DNA from: an uncultured Aeriscardovia sp.
Lineage (GTDB): Bacteria > Actinomycetota > Actinomycetes > Actinomycetales > Bifidobacteriaceae
Length of the DNA: 64,000 nt
Direction: 5' to 3'
Assembly (NCBI GenBank): GCA_903789525.1
Contig: CAIFER010000001.1
Span: forward strand, 186,001 to 250,000
Made by a program: the position numbers and the translations under genes. Each line of letters opens with the position of its first letter. The stretch's first letter is position 1. The notes below the pieces were generated by a model. The model searched no databases. It was not told where the DNA came from and saw only the letters and a list, made by a program, of their open reading frames with translations. This document shows positions 18,945 through 28,031 of this stretch, in pieces.

Positions 18945-20078
18945 ATGGCGAAGAACGAAAAAGGTGCGTCGCAATCGCGTGGTGTGACGAAGCGAACAGC
19001 TGTGAAAAAGGTGGATGCAGCCGAAAAGCGGCGTATCCAAAATCCGGTCGAAATTGCGCGCGATGTCGCAGTTGCAAACGTTGAAGACCCATCAGCTGTC
19101 GGTGATTTCGTCCGTCGCATTGATCTGGGCAACAACGTGTATGATTTTCGCTTTTCTTCGCACATGCCCGGGTATGACGGGTGGCAATGGGCCGTCAGCA
19201 TGTTTCACGATATTCCGGTCGATGAGTGGACAGTTGATGAGTGTGCATTACTGCCAACGAGTGGTTCGCTCGTCGCTCCTGCGTGGGTTCCATTCCGCCA
19301 ACGATTGCAACCCCAAGACATCCAGTCGACGGACAGGCTGGGGACGGATGTGGATGATTCCCGGCTCGAGCAAGGCGTGAGCGCCGATTCAGATTCTGAT
19401 TCGGATCAAGATGTGCAGCATTCTGAAGATTATCGGGATGTTGTCGGCGAGTTTCGTCTGACGCGTAAGCGAGTGCTCACGCGCAAGGCACTGCAGGATA
19501 TTGCCCAGCGGTGGTACGACGGTTCGCACGGTCCTAAGTCACTGTCTACAGCGACCGCTCATGGATATCATTGCCAGAGTTGCGCATTTTTCATTCCGCT
19601 CGCTGGGTCAATGGGTCGGATGTTTGGTGTGTGCGCCAACAAGTGGAGCCCAGATGACGGCAAAGTTGTCTCTGTCGATCACGGTTGCGGTGAGCATTCG
19701 CTGATCAAACCGCCGGTGCAAACAGGTCTTTGGCCTGAAAATGATCCGGTGTACGATGACAGTCGCATTGAAGTCGTTGCACCACGCATGCGTGATGAAC
19801 CGAATCACGCTCGTGTTGTCGAAAATCTGGATGATTCAGCCCAGAATGACGGCGAGATGGACGATGAAAAGAACGGTCAGTCAGCGGATCAGTCTGATGA
19901 CGACGAGAGTTTGTCCTTCACTGTTGATGGCGCTGATGAATCGGAAGAAGCGTCAGAGCGGTTTAGTGAAAAGGATGAGACGCTTGATCGGCATTCAACC
20001 GATCCACAGGTCGCTCAAGAAATCTCATCGGGCTTCACGCGTCGTCGGGTTCGTCGCCGTCGGCATACACAAAAGTGA
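18945..20078 (+). CDS. DUF3027-domain protein
   Basis: The protein has 377 aa from ATG 18945; the frame to 18900 is an extension overlapping the previous gene. The N-terminal part has the family pattern HMPGYDGWQWAVS. A Cys-rich segment (CQSCAFF, later FGVCANKW and HGCGEH) looks like a zinc site of four Cys. The last ~120 residues are acidic and disordered, ending in a basic RRRVRRRR tail. Function is unknown. Its constant partner is the CSD gene just upstream, which suggests a role in RNA metabolism (inference). Confidence 0.85.
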   Translation: MAKNEKGASQSRGVTKRTAVKKVDAAEKRRIQNPVEIARDVAVANVEDPSAVGDFVRRIDLGNNVYDFRFSSHMPGYDGWQWAVSMFHDIPVDEWTVDECALLPTSGSLVAPAWVPFRQRLQPQDIQSTDRLGTDVDDSRLEQGVSADSDSDSDQDVQHSEDYRDVVGEFRLTRKRVLTRKALQDIAQRWYDGSHGPKSLSTATAHGYHCQSCAFFIPLAGSMGRMFGVCANKWSPDDGKVVSVDHGCGEHSLIKPPVQTGLWPENDPVYDDSRIEVVAPRMRDEPNHARVVENLDDSAQNDGEMDDEKNGQSADQSDDDESLSFTVDGADESEEASERFSEKDETLDRHSTDPQVAQEISSGFTRRRVRRRRHTQK

Positions 20079-20100
20079 GGAATTATCCTGCAGGCGTAGA

Positions 20101-20121
20101 GATTGCGCGATTGGCGCAATC
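20101..20121 (+). promoter_or_regulatory. Inverted repeat upstream of clpC, candidate ClgR-like operator
   Basis: GATTGCGC and GCGCAATC flank GATTG: a perfect 8-base palindrome arm with the CGC-N5-GCG core expected of ClgR operators. The outer bases do not follow the corynebacterial consensus well. It is 72 bases before the clpC start. Confidence 0.4.
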
Positions 20122-20192
20122 GGCGGCAAGACGGGAATTTTCTTCGGTTCCAGACTGTAAAGTGGAGTGCATCAGTCGGAAGGATTGCATCA

Positions 20193-22898
20193 ATGTTCGA
20201 ACGGTTTACTGACCGTGCGAGGCGCGTCATCGTCCTCGCGCAGCAAGAGGCCCGCTCTCTGCAGCACAACTACATTGGCACAGAGCACCTTTTGCTCGGG
20301 CTCATCCGCGAGAGTGACGGCGTTGCAGCGAAAGCGCTGACCGCCGAAGGAGTCACGCTCGATAAGGCGCGAGCCCAAGTCATTTCCATGATTGGCAAGG
20401 GGACTGCTAGTCCAGAAGGGCACATCCCATTTACTCCTCATGCTCGGCAAGTTCTCGAACTGAGTCTGCGTGAAGCACTTCAGCTCGGGCATAGTTATAT
20501 CGGTACAGAGCATATTCTGCTCGGACTCATCCGCGAAGGTGAGGGTGTCGGCGCTCAAGTTCTCGTCAAGATGGGCGTTGACCTCTCTGAGTTGCGCACC
20601 ACGGTCATCGATATGATTCGTGGCAACAATGAGGATCAGAGCCAGCAAAATCAAGAGCGTCTCGCTAACGCAGGCGGGATTGCCAATAAGACGCCTCAGA
20701 ATTCGGCATTTTTGGACCAGTTTGGCCGGAATATGACGCGTGAGGCGGCTGAAGGAAAGCTCGATCCAGTCATTGGCCGTCGTCACGAGATTTTGCGTGT
20801 TATGACGGTGTTGAGCAGGCGCACGAAGAACAACCCTGTGCTGATCGGTGATCCAGGCGTCGGTAAGACGGCTGTTGTCGAAGGTCTGGCTCAGAAGATC
20901 GTCAATAACGATGTCCCGGAGACGCTCAAAGGTAAGCAGATTTATTCATTGGATCTCGCATCTCTCGTGGCAGGTTCTCGTTACCGTGGTGATTTCGAAG
21001 AGCGCCTGAAGAAGGTCATCAAAGAGATCAAGACACGTGGCAATATCATTCTGTTCATCGATGAAATTCACCAGATCGTCGGAGCAGGATCTGCAGAAGG
21101 TTCCATGGGTGCAGGCGATATGCTCAAGCCGATGCTCGCTCGTGGCGAACTGCAGACGATCGGTGCCACCACCACGGATGAGTATCGCAAGTACATCGAA
21201 AAGGATGCGGCACTCGAGCGGCGTTTCCAGCCTATCGAGGTCAACGAGCCATCGGTGGCAGACGCTATCCAAATTTTGCAAGGCTTGAAGCCACGGTATG
21301 AGCACCATCACCATGTTTCGTACACGAATGCAGCCATTCAGGCAGCTGTTGAACTGTCCGCTCGCTACATTCAAGATCGTAAACTGCCGGATAAGGCTAT
21401 CGATCTGATCGATGAAGCAGGTGCACGGTTGCGTATTCATCGCCTCACTGCACCGCCAGAGCTTAAGAAGATTGATCAGAAGCTCTCTCAGGTGGAGAAG
21501 GACAAGTCAGCAGCCATTCAGGCACAAGACTTCGAAAAAGCTGCCACGTTGCGTGATCAAGAAGGCAAACTCCGTGCTGAGCGTGCCGAACGCGAAAAGA
21601 CGTGGAAGTCTGGCGAATCGGATGTCTCGATGGTTGTCACCGATCAGACGATCGCTGAGATTGTCTCTGATACGACCGGCATTCCTGTCTACAAGCTGAC
21701 TGAAAAGGAATCCCACAAGCTTCTGGGCATGGAGAAAGAACTGCACAAGCGTGTCATCGGTCAGGATGAGGCTATTAATGCTATTTCTCGCTCGATCCGT
21801 CGTGCTCGTGTTGGTCTCAAGGATCCGCATCGTCCAATGGGCTCGTTCATCTTCGCTGGTCCGACCGGCGTAGGCAAGACCGAGCTCGCGAAGGCACTTG
21901 CTCAGTTCCTGTTCAACGATGAGAACGCGCTAATCCGTGTCGATATGTCGGAATTCTCGGAGAAGTACTCAGTTTCCCGTCTGTTTGGTGCACCTCCGGG
22001 GTACGTCGGCTATGACGAGGGCGGCGAGTTGACTGAGAAGGTCCGTCGCAAGCCATTCTCCGTCATCCTGTTCGATGAGATCGAAAAGGCGCATCCGGAC
22101 ATCTTCAACACACTGTTGCAGGTGCTGGATGATGGTCGTTTGACTGATGGGCAAGGTCGCACTGTCGATTTCAAGAACACCATCATCATCATGACGACCA
22201 ACATTGGTACGGGTGATATCACAAGGACGCAGAACACCGGCTTCTCGCTTGGTGCGGATGCTCAGCGTGATTACCAGTCCATGCGAAGCCAGGTTGTCTC
22301 TGATCTGAAGCAGAACTTCAGGCCGGAGTTCCTCAATCGTCTCGATGACATCATCGTGTTCCGTCAGCTGACGAAGGAACAGGTTCGCCAGATTGTCGAT
22401 CTGCAGATCGGCCATCTCAACGAGCGTATGTTTGCTCGTCATATGGCGATCGACCTCTCTGATGCTGCTAAGGATTTGCTGACTGCTCGAGGATTTGATC
22501 CGGCGCTGGGCGCTCGTCCTCTCCGTCGTGTGATTCAGAACGACATTGAGGATGCCATTTCGGAGGAGATCCTCAAGGGAACCCTTTCCGAGCGTCAAGC
22601 TGTCCACGTTGATGTCACTGGTGAAGGAGATCACAAAGAGTTCACCTTTACTGGAACATCGCTGTCAGATGAGGAGAAAGCCGAAATTCAGAAGGCTGAT
22701 TCTGGTCCGAAGAAGACGCTTGACATCATCTCATCTGGTCCGGCTCCATCCGAAACGGATTCGAAGGATTCCTCTGATAAGAAGAAGGAACCGGCGGCTG
22801 CAGGCGCTTCGCAGAACTCGAATTCGAGCGATTCACCTGATAGTGGCGCGAATGGGTCTGACACGCCAGAAGGATCTGATCCGTCGCAGCAAGAGTAA
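20193..22898 (+). CDS. clpC: ATP-dependent Clp protease ATPase subunit ClpC
   Basis: The protein has 901 aa from ATG 20193 ([10 protein letters not shown], the universal ClpC start); the frame from 20103 is rejected. Two N-domain repeats (about 1-145), AAA-1 with Walker A GDPGVGKT (about 219-226), a middle UVR-like coiled coil ([13 protein letters not shown]), and AAA-2 with GPTGVGKT. ClpC unfolds substrates and feeds ClpP. The C-terminus carries a Ser/Asp/Lys-rich tail of ~70 residues beyond the core, longer than in model ClpC proteins. A terminator follows 25 bases after the stop. Confidence 0.97.
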   Translation: MFERFTDRARRVIVLAQQEARSLQHNYIGTEHLLLGLIRESDGVAAKALTAEGVTLDKARAQVISMIGKGTASPEGHIPFTPHARQVLELSLREALQLGHSYIGTEHILLGLIREGEGVGAQVLVKMGVDLSELRTTVIDMIRGNNEDQSQQNQERLANAGGIANKTPQNSAFLDQFGRNMTREAAEGKLDPVIGRRHEILRVMTVLSRRTKNNPVLIGDPGVGKTAVVEGLAQKIVNNDVPETLKGKQIYSLDLASLVAGSRYRGDFEERLKKVIKEIKTRGNIILFIDEIHQIVGAGSAEGSMGAGDMLKPMLARGELQTIGATTTDEYRKYIEKDAALERRFQPIEVNEPSVADAIQILQGLKPRYEHHHHVSYTNAAIQAAVELSARYIQDRKLPDKAIDLIDEAGARLRIHRLTAPPELKKIDQKLSQVEKDKSAAIQAQDFEKAATLRDQEGKLRAERAEREKTWKSGESDVSMVVTDQTIAEIVSDTTGIPVYKLTEKESHKLLGMEKELHKRVIGQDEAINAISRSIRRARVGLKDPHRPMGSFIFAGPTGVGKTELAKALAQFLFNDENALIRVDMSEFSEKYSVSRLFGAPPGYVGYDEGGELTEKVRRKPFSVILFDEIEKAHPDIFNTLLQVLDDGRLTDGQGRTVDFKNTIIIMTTNIGTGDITRTQNTGFSLGADAQRDYQSMRSQVVSDLKQNFRPEFLNRLDDIIVFRQLTKEQVRQIVDLQIGHLNERMFARHMAIDLSDAAKDLLTARGFDPALGARPLRRVIQNDIEDAISEEILKGTLSERQAVHVDVTGEGDHKEFTFTGTSLSDEEKAEIQKADSGPKKTLDIISSGPAPSETDSKDSSDKKKEPAAAGASQNSNSSDSPDSGANGSDTPEGSDPSQQE

Positions 22899-22923
22899 GT
22901 CAGTTCCAGAACTAATAATGCAG

Positions 22924-22963
22924 AGAGGGCAATTGTGCATGAGAGCAGTTGTCCCCTCTTTTT
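22924..22963 (+). terminator. Intrinsic terminator after clpC
   Basis: AGAGGG with part of CAATTG pairs with CAGTTG/CCCTCT around a short loop, followed by five T. It lies 25 bases after the clpC stop. Confidence 0.8.
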
Positions 22964-23139
22964 ATGTTCTTTTTATTGGCTCCTTATTGACACCTTTGTT
23001 CTCTTTGTGTTCTCCTGCGTTAGTTCTTCTTATGAGTGAGTTCTCAAGAATGCCTTCTCGAAGGTGCGTTTTGCATTCGTATTCTTATTTGCAGGTGCGT
23101 TCTTTGACTGAGGGGACGATCAGTGGAAGGATAAGAGGC

Positions 23140-24126
23140 ATGGATAAGCTCGCCATTGTTATCGTCACGTATCGCCGGCAAAAACTTCTTCGCAAACTTT
23201 TTGATTCGATTTTGACGTCAACGCGAGCGCCATGGCGCATTGTCATTACAGACAATGAGAACAGCGATGAGACGCGCGCTATTGTTCAGCATTTTTCACA
23301 GCAGGTAGATGACAAGTGGGGCGTCACAGATCCCGATACTGCAGCCCGAACGCATCGAGTTGTGTATCAGAAGATGGAACGCAATGAAGGTGGTTCCGGC
23401 GGCTTTGCGGCAGGTGTGGCTACCGCGTATCGTCTCGGCGCCCAGTGGTTCTGGATTATGGACGATGACGTGGCGATCCTCAGCAAGGGGATTGAACGTC
23501 TTGACAAGTGGGTCAAACGAGGTCATCAGGTTATCCAGGGCCAGCGTATTAACTATGACGGCACGCCGTTCTACTGGCAATATCACTTCATTGTTCCTCT
23601 GGGGATTCCAGATCCGATTGCGCCTTCAGGCTTTGGCCCTGCTGGTTACAAGGTGATGAACACCGCTTGCTTCGAAGGCGGATTATTTAGTCGGAAGGTG
23701 ATCAGTCAAATCGGTTTGCCAGATCGTCGCTTCTTCATTTACTGGGACGATACGATGTACGGCTATTTGGCGTCCAAAGTCACGAACCCTATCATTGTTC
23801 CTGATTTCGTGATGCGTCGGACGCGTGAAATCAATCATTGGGATATTGCGGGCGTTCGGAAACTCAATTCGACGAGCGACATGAATCGTTATTACATCAT
23901 GCGCAACCGTGGATTTATGGCCCGCTATTTCATGGCGCATGGTGATTATCGCCCGCTGTGCTTTGGATTCGGCACTTTCCTGACATTGTGCAAGGAAATT
24001 ATCCGTATCATCATGGTCGATCATTCATATTCCACCGGTTTGCGTGCTCTCATCCGCGGCTGGTGGGCATCGCGCAGGATTTTGCACGATCCGAACTGGA
24101 AGCCAATGCCTCCGCTGGCTGACTAA
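23140..24126 (+). CDS. Family 2 glycosyltransferase, GlfT1-like
   Basis: The protein has 328 aa from ATG 23140 after GGAAGGATAAGAGG. The long frame back to 22546 runs through clpC and its terminator and is rejected. GT-A fold with N-terminal AIVIVTYRR, NEGGSGGFAAG, metal-binding DDD at 108-110 and a later FIYWDD. The NxGGSGGFxxG motif is typical of galactofuranosyl/rhamnosyl transferases such as mycobacterial GlfT1. The acceptor is probably a cell-surface polysaccharide (inference). There is no membrane segment. Confidence 0.85.
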   Translation: MDKLAIVIVTYRRQKLLRKLFDSILTSTRAPWRIVITDNENSDETRAIVQHFSQQVDDKWGVTDPDTAARTHRVVYQKMERNEGGSGGFAAGVATAYRLGAQWFWIMDDDVAILSKGIERLDKWVKRGHQVIQGQRINYDGTPFYWQYHFIVPLGIPDPIAPSGFGPAGYKVMNTACFEGGLFSRKVISQIGLPDRRFFIYWDDTMYGYLASKVTNPIIVPDFVMRRTREINHWDIAGVRKLNSTSDMNRYYIMRNRGFMARYFMAHGDYRPLCFGFGTFLTLCKEIIRIIMVDHSYSTGLRALIRGWWASRRILHDPNWKPMPPLAD

Positions 24127-24224
24127 AAGCGTGTCATCGTAAAGCGTGTGATCGCGGTAATCTAGTGAGTGAATGCAGTTTGTGTTCGGTAGCGTCAGCT
24201 GACCGAAAGAACGAGGAGGAGATC

Positions 24225-25058
24225 ATGATTCCAACAGCTCAAGCCTTCGGAATCGATATCGGGGGTTCAGGAATCAAAGGCGCACCGGTTGACCTGAACG
24301 CAGGACAGTTTGCGTCCGATCGCCTGCGCATTCCAACGCCGGAAGTCAGCACGCCAGATGCTGTCGCTGATGTTGTGACGGAAATTCTCAATCACTTTGA
24401 TGTGCACGATGGCACACCGATCGGGGTGGCTTTCCCAGCACCGATTAAGCCGGGCAAGCCTATTGATTTTATGGCGAATCTCGATCAGTCATGGGTTGGC
24501 GTTGATATCACGAAGCTTCTATCAGAAAAGACAGGTCGGCGTATTCGCGTTGTCAACGATGCCGATGCAGCTGGCTTGGCAGAGGTACAGTACGGTGCCG
24601 CAAAAGGGCAGTCTGGTCTTGTGATCACAACCACGCTTGGTACGGGTATTGGAACGGCGCTGATTATCGATGGTGTTCTCGTCCCGAATACGGAGCTGGG
24701 TCATCTGAATTTGGAAGGTAAAGACGCAGAACATTATGCGTCTGATGCAGCCCGTAGCCGTAAAGATCTCAACTGGAAGAAGTGGGGCAAGCGCCTGACG
24801 AAGTACTACAAGCTTCTCGAAAAGTACTTTAACCCTGATCTGTTCGTTGTTGGCGGCGGCGTGAGCAAGAAGAGCGCTAAGTTCTTCCCGTATATCAAGA
24901 TCGATACGCCAATTGTTCCTGCTCAACTGTTGAATAACGCCGGTATTATCGGTGCTGCATACTTTGCTGACCATCAGCAGAAGCTGGAAGCGGCTGCGCG
25001 TGCCAATGGAGTTCTGGCTGTCCAGCAAGTCGAACATGTTCCTGCTGCACGCGTGTAA
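24225..25058 (+). CDS. ppgK: Polyphosphate glucokinase (ROK family)
   Basis: The protein has 277 aa from ATG 24225 after GAGGAGGAG. The PpgK-type N-terminus [11 protein letters not shown] is a ROK phosphate-binding loop, followed by catalytic [10 protein letters not shown] and [11 protein letters not shown]. The short length and the GHLNLEG segment fit the actinobacterial polyphosphate/ATP glucokinases. It phosphorylates glucose to glucose-6-phosphate, with polyphosphate and possibly ATP as donor. Start choice: the frame from 24165 lacks a ribosome site. Confidence 0.93.
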   Translation: MIPTAQAFGIDIGGSGIKGAPVDLNAGQFASDRLRIPTPEVSTPDAVADVVTEILNHFDVHDGTPIGVAFPAPIKPGKPIDFMANLDQSWVGVDITKLLSEKTGRRIRVVNDADAAGLAEVQYGAAKGQSGLVITTTLGTGIGTALIIDGVLVPNTELGHLNLEGKDAEHYASDAARSRKDLNWKKWGKRLTKYYKLLEKYFNPDLFVVGGGVSKKSAKFFPYIKIDTPIVPAQLLNNAGIIGAAYFADHQQKLEAAARANGVLAVQQVEHVPAARV

Positions 25059-25138
25059 ACATACGTAGTCAGTAGGGTAATAGGCAAGAGTGGAAAGTTG
25101 GGTGAACTGGACTTTCACGAGGATGAGGTGACAAAACT

Positions 25139-26479
25139 GTGACAGACACAAAGTCGAAGATCCATTTTTCTCATCGCGTGGAAGTCGGGCAAACGAACCC
25201 AATTATTGCTCTTCAACGCCAGCTCAAAGCGCAGGGGGTGGCGCTGCGTCAGCTCAACGATTCGAACCCAACACATCATGGTTTGACGCTGTCCTCTTTG
25301 CCACCGCGGTACAATGCTGAACCGCGGGGGCAGATTGAAGCACGAACAGCACTCGCTCAGTTTTTAATACGTCGCCATCAGCACGGTGGTTTTGACAATA
25401 CGGTTGTTGGGTACGTAACAGCCGCTGATCGTCAGTCTGCCGTTTCTTCCTCCTCGGCGCGTGTTGATCCAGCGAATCTTTATTTAGCGAGTTCAACGTC
25501 TGAGGCATATTCGTGGCTGATGAAGTTGCTGTGCGATCCGGGCGAGGCAGTACTGTGCTCCACGCCGGGATATCCACTGATCTCTTCGATCGCACAGCTC
25601 GAAGGCGTGAAGGCTGTCGAATATCCGTTGCATTACGACGGATCATGGGTCATTGATGTTCCCGAAATCAAACGGCTCCTAGAGGCAAGTCTTTCTTCGA
25701 GCGCCGCACAACGTCAGCGTGCGGAATCACATGCCTTTGACCGAGCAGATGACCCGCAAGCTGAGCAAGCAGTGCCGCCGATCCGAGCCATTATTCTCAT
25801 TAATCCGAATAATCCAACGGCGTCATACGTAGAGAAGTCTGACTATGAGCAGATCGTTACGTTGTGTCAGCACTATCATGTTCCGTTGATCGTCGATGAG
25901 GTCTTCTTTGACTATCGGCTGCGGCCGTTGCACGAACCGTTCCGTATTTCGGGTGAAAATCGTGTTTTGACGTTCGGTCTCGATGGCTTCTCGAAATTGC
26001 TTGCCTCTCCACATGCGAAAGTGGGATGGATCGAGGTCAGCGGCCCAGATGTCGACCGCACGGCGGCGCTCGCACACTTAGACATGATCAGCGATGACTT
26101 TTTGCCGATGAGTGGGATTATTGCTCAGCAAATTCCAGAGTTGCTCACACACGTTCCAGAACAAGTTGCCCGTGTGAGCCAGCGCACCACAACGAATCTG
26201 AAGACGCTCGACCATCTGCTCGCCACTGATCCTGCGCATCTTACCAACTTGCTGCGTCCAGAAGGAGGATGGAACGTTCTCGTTCGTTTCCCAGGTTCAC
26301 TCGACGAATCGCAGCTGATCGATACGCTCATGCGCACACGGCATTTGACCGGACAGCCGGGATACTTCTTCGACATGCCGACGAACGGATATGTGTGTAT
26401 TTCGCTGTTGCCGGAGCCGGAAGAGTTCGCGCGGAACGTTCAGGATTTGCTGACGACAATCGACTCATTTTTCCAATAA
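25139..26479 (+). CDS. PLP-dependent class I/II aminotransferase
   Basis: The protein has 446 aa from GTG 25139 after GAGGATGAGG. Fold type I: NPNNPTASY near the middle, VDEVFFDY for the Asp that holds the pyridine nitrogen, and the PLP-Lys region FSKLLASPHAKVGW. The gene follows ppgK by 80 bases. A Ser/Ala/Gln-rich segment (about 180-210) interrupts the usual core, so the length exceeds the ~400 aa norm. Substrate cannot be told. Confidence 0.9.
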   Translation: MTDTKSKIHFSHRVEVGQTNPIIALQRQLKAQGVALRQLNDSNPTHHGLTLSSLPPRYNAEPRGQIEARTALAQFLIRRHQHGGFDNTVVGYVTAADRQSAVSSSSARVDPANLYLASSTSEAYSWLMKLLCDPGEAVLCSTPGYPLISSIAQLEGVKAVEYPLHYDGSWVIDVPEIKRLLEASLSSSAAQRQRAESHAFDRADDPQAEQAVPPIRAIILINPNNPTASYVEKSDYEQIVTLCQHYHVPLIVDEVFFDYRLRPLHEPFRISGENRVLTFGLDGFSKLLASPHAKVGWIEVSGPDVDRTAALAHLDMISDDFLPMSGIIAQQIPELLTHVPEQVARVSQRTTTNLKTLDHLLATDPAHLTNLLRPEGGWNVLVRFPGSLDESQLIDTLMRTRHLTGQPGYFFDMPTNGYVCISLLPEPEEFARNVQDLLTTIDSFFQ

Positions 26480-26503
26480 TGGGATATGTGGGAAGGAGAA
26501 ACG

Positions 26504-27637
26504 ATGGGAGAGGAGCATAACCGTCATAGCCTGATTATTCAGGGAGCACTTTTTGGCGCTGATGACCGTGATCCTCTCGCTTCTTCCCATCCCACTACTG
26601 ATGAACAGAAAACTACACATGATCGTCTCGCTGAGCAGTCAGGGCAGTCCGCTCGCCCGATTGTGACCGCGCGTTTCCGTGATCAGGCGTTGTGGGAAGA
26701 TCACGCAGATCAATCGGATGACAATCATCAGATAGCGTCGCCATCTTCGTCTTCGCATGAGCAAGCAGTATTACCAGGATTGGATGTCTTATTTGGGCCA
26801 GATCCGGTAAGTTCTGATCAAGCACAAGAGACAGCTGATCGTTCTTCTACGCATAGCAAGCGTACCTCTCGTAATTCGCCGAAAAAGGTGCACGGTGGGC
26901 TGTCACGGAGGGTCCGTCTCTTTCGCGAACGGTTTGAGAAGGCTACAAAAGGGGAGCACTCGAAAGTCATTCACCGTCATATTCATGACGAGCCTGATAC
27001 GGTCGGTCAGGGCGGACGAATGATCAATCGTGAAGCGCAAAAATCTCGTTTATTTTCATTTAGTCTGTTCTCAGAACTCGGCCAACAAAATGAAGTGCAG
27101 CCGCTCAACGAATCTCCACTCGACATCGTGTATGGGTCAGCGCAGCAACACTCATCGGCTACGCACACGCCGACGCAGATTCAGTCGCGTACCACACGTG
27201 CAACAACACGTACAACGAAGCAAACACGACAACTTGCACACATACGGTGGATTTTGAGTTTTCCAGCACTTCGCGATGCTGCAAACGGGCCTTATTCATT
27301 TGATTTTTCGCTCTCGTACAGTTTCTGGGATCGGCTTAGCGCATTAATTTTCGAGGGTACTGTTGGTCTTCCCGATTTCGTTGCCCATCAGGCATTGCAA
27401 CAGATGGGTGATCCGAATCTAGCACAGTGGATCAATGACCTTGCGTGTTATGAAGTCTCATTTCCCGGTGTCGCACACAATGAGGGCGCGTATGCACACG
27501 CGATTGAGAAGATCACGCATCATCTGCCACTTGTTGTCGGCGAGCCTGCACCACAATCATCAGCGGACGATCAGGATGATCACGATGTGGAGTTCATCTC
27601 AGTGAAAACATTGATGACGCAAGCGCATGGTTTCTAG
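26504..27637 (+). CDS. Conserved hypothetical protein with disordered N-terminal half
   Basis: The protein has 377 aa from ATG 26504, which follows GGAAGGAGA; the frame six codons earlier is less likely. Residues about 20-230 are low-complexity (His, Asp, Ser, Thr, Gln) with a basic patch RVRLFRERFEK. The C-terminal ~130 residues are a compact domain with aromatic clusters (SYSFWDRLSALIFEG). No family recognised. It follows the aminotransferase directly, so the two may be cotranscribed. Confidence 0.65.
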   Translation: MGEEHNRHSLIIQGALFGADDRDPLASSHPTTDEQKTTHDRLAEQSGQSARPIVTARFRDQALWEDHADQSDDNHQIASPSSSSHEQAVLPGLDVLFGPDPVSSDQAQETADRSSTHSKRTSRNSPKKVHGGLSRRVRLFRERFEKATKGEHSKVIHRHIHDEPDTVGQGGRMINREAQKSRLFSFSLFSELGQQNEVQPLNESPLDIVYGSAQQHSSATHTPTQIQSRTTRATTRTTKQTRQLAHIRWILSFPALRDAANGPYSFDFSLSYSFWDRLSALIFEGTVGLPDFVAHQALQQMGDPNLAQWINDLACYEVSFPGVAHNEGAYAHAIEKITHHLPLVVGEPAPQSSADDQDDHDVEFISVKTLMTQAHGF

Positions 27638-27718
27638 AAACATTTTCAAGTCATGACAAGAACTCAACACTGAAATGCACGTAAAAAAGAACGAGAAATC
27701 AAAAACAAAAGATAAAGC

Positions 27719-27805
27719 TGGTGCGAACGGAGGGAGTTGAACCCTCATGACCTTATCGGTCACTAGCACCTGAAGCTAGCGCGTCTACCATTCCGCCACG
27801 TTCGC
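27719..27805 (-). tRNA. tRNA-Leu (CAG)
   Basis: The minus strand folds into a class II tRNA: acceptor GCGAACG/CGTTCGC, D arm, anticodon stem GCTAG...CTAGT with loop CTTCAGGTG (anticodon CAG), a long variable arm (GACCGATAAGGTC-like), and T arm GGGTTCAACTCCC. Discriminator A and the CCA end are encoded. 87 bases. Confidence 0.95.
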
Positions 27806-27862
27806 AAAGAACAGTGTTATGTTAGCAGATAGATCTGACGAAAGCAAGATCACTGTTCCAAG

Positions 27863-27935
27863 TGCCCCGGATGCGATTCGAACGCACGACGCCCACTTTA
27901 GGAGAGTGGCGCTCTATCCCCTGAGCTACCGGGGC
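27863..27935 (-). tRNA. tRNA-Arg (CCT)
   Basis: Cloverleaf on the minus strand: acceptor GCCCCGG/CCGGGGC, D arm GCTCAGGGGATAGAGC, anticodon stem CCACT/AGTGG with loop CTCCTAA (anticodon CCT), T arm GCGTTCGAATCGC. Discriminator A. The CCA end is not encoded (CTT follows), unlike the neighbouring tRNA-Leu. Confidence 0.95.
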
Positions 27936-28031
27936 AAACCACATCTCACTATACACTTTTTCATCCGTGGTTTGTGTCGTCGCAATCAGAAGGTATTCTG
28001 ACACTCAGTAATGTCAGGCAAGGAGTCCTAC

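Noticed and set aside
22546-23139. Frame extending the glycosyltransferase upstream into clpC
   Set aside because: It runs in another frame of the clpC C-terminus and through a terminator. The translation is Arg/Ser-rich. The true start is ATG 23140 with a ribosome site.
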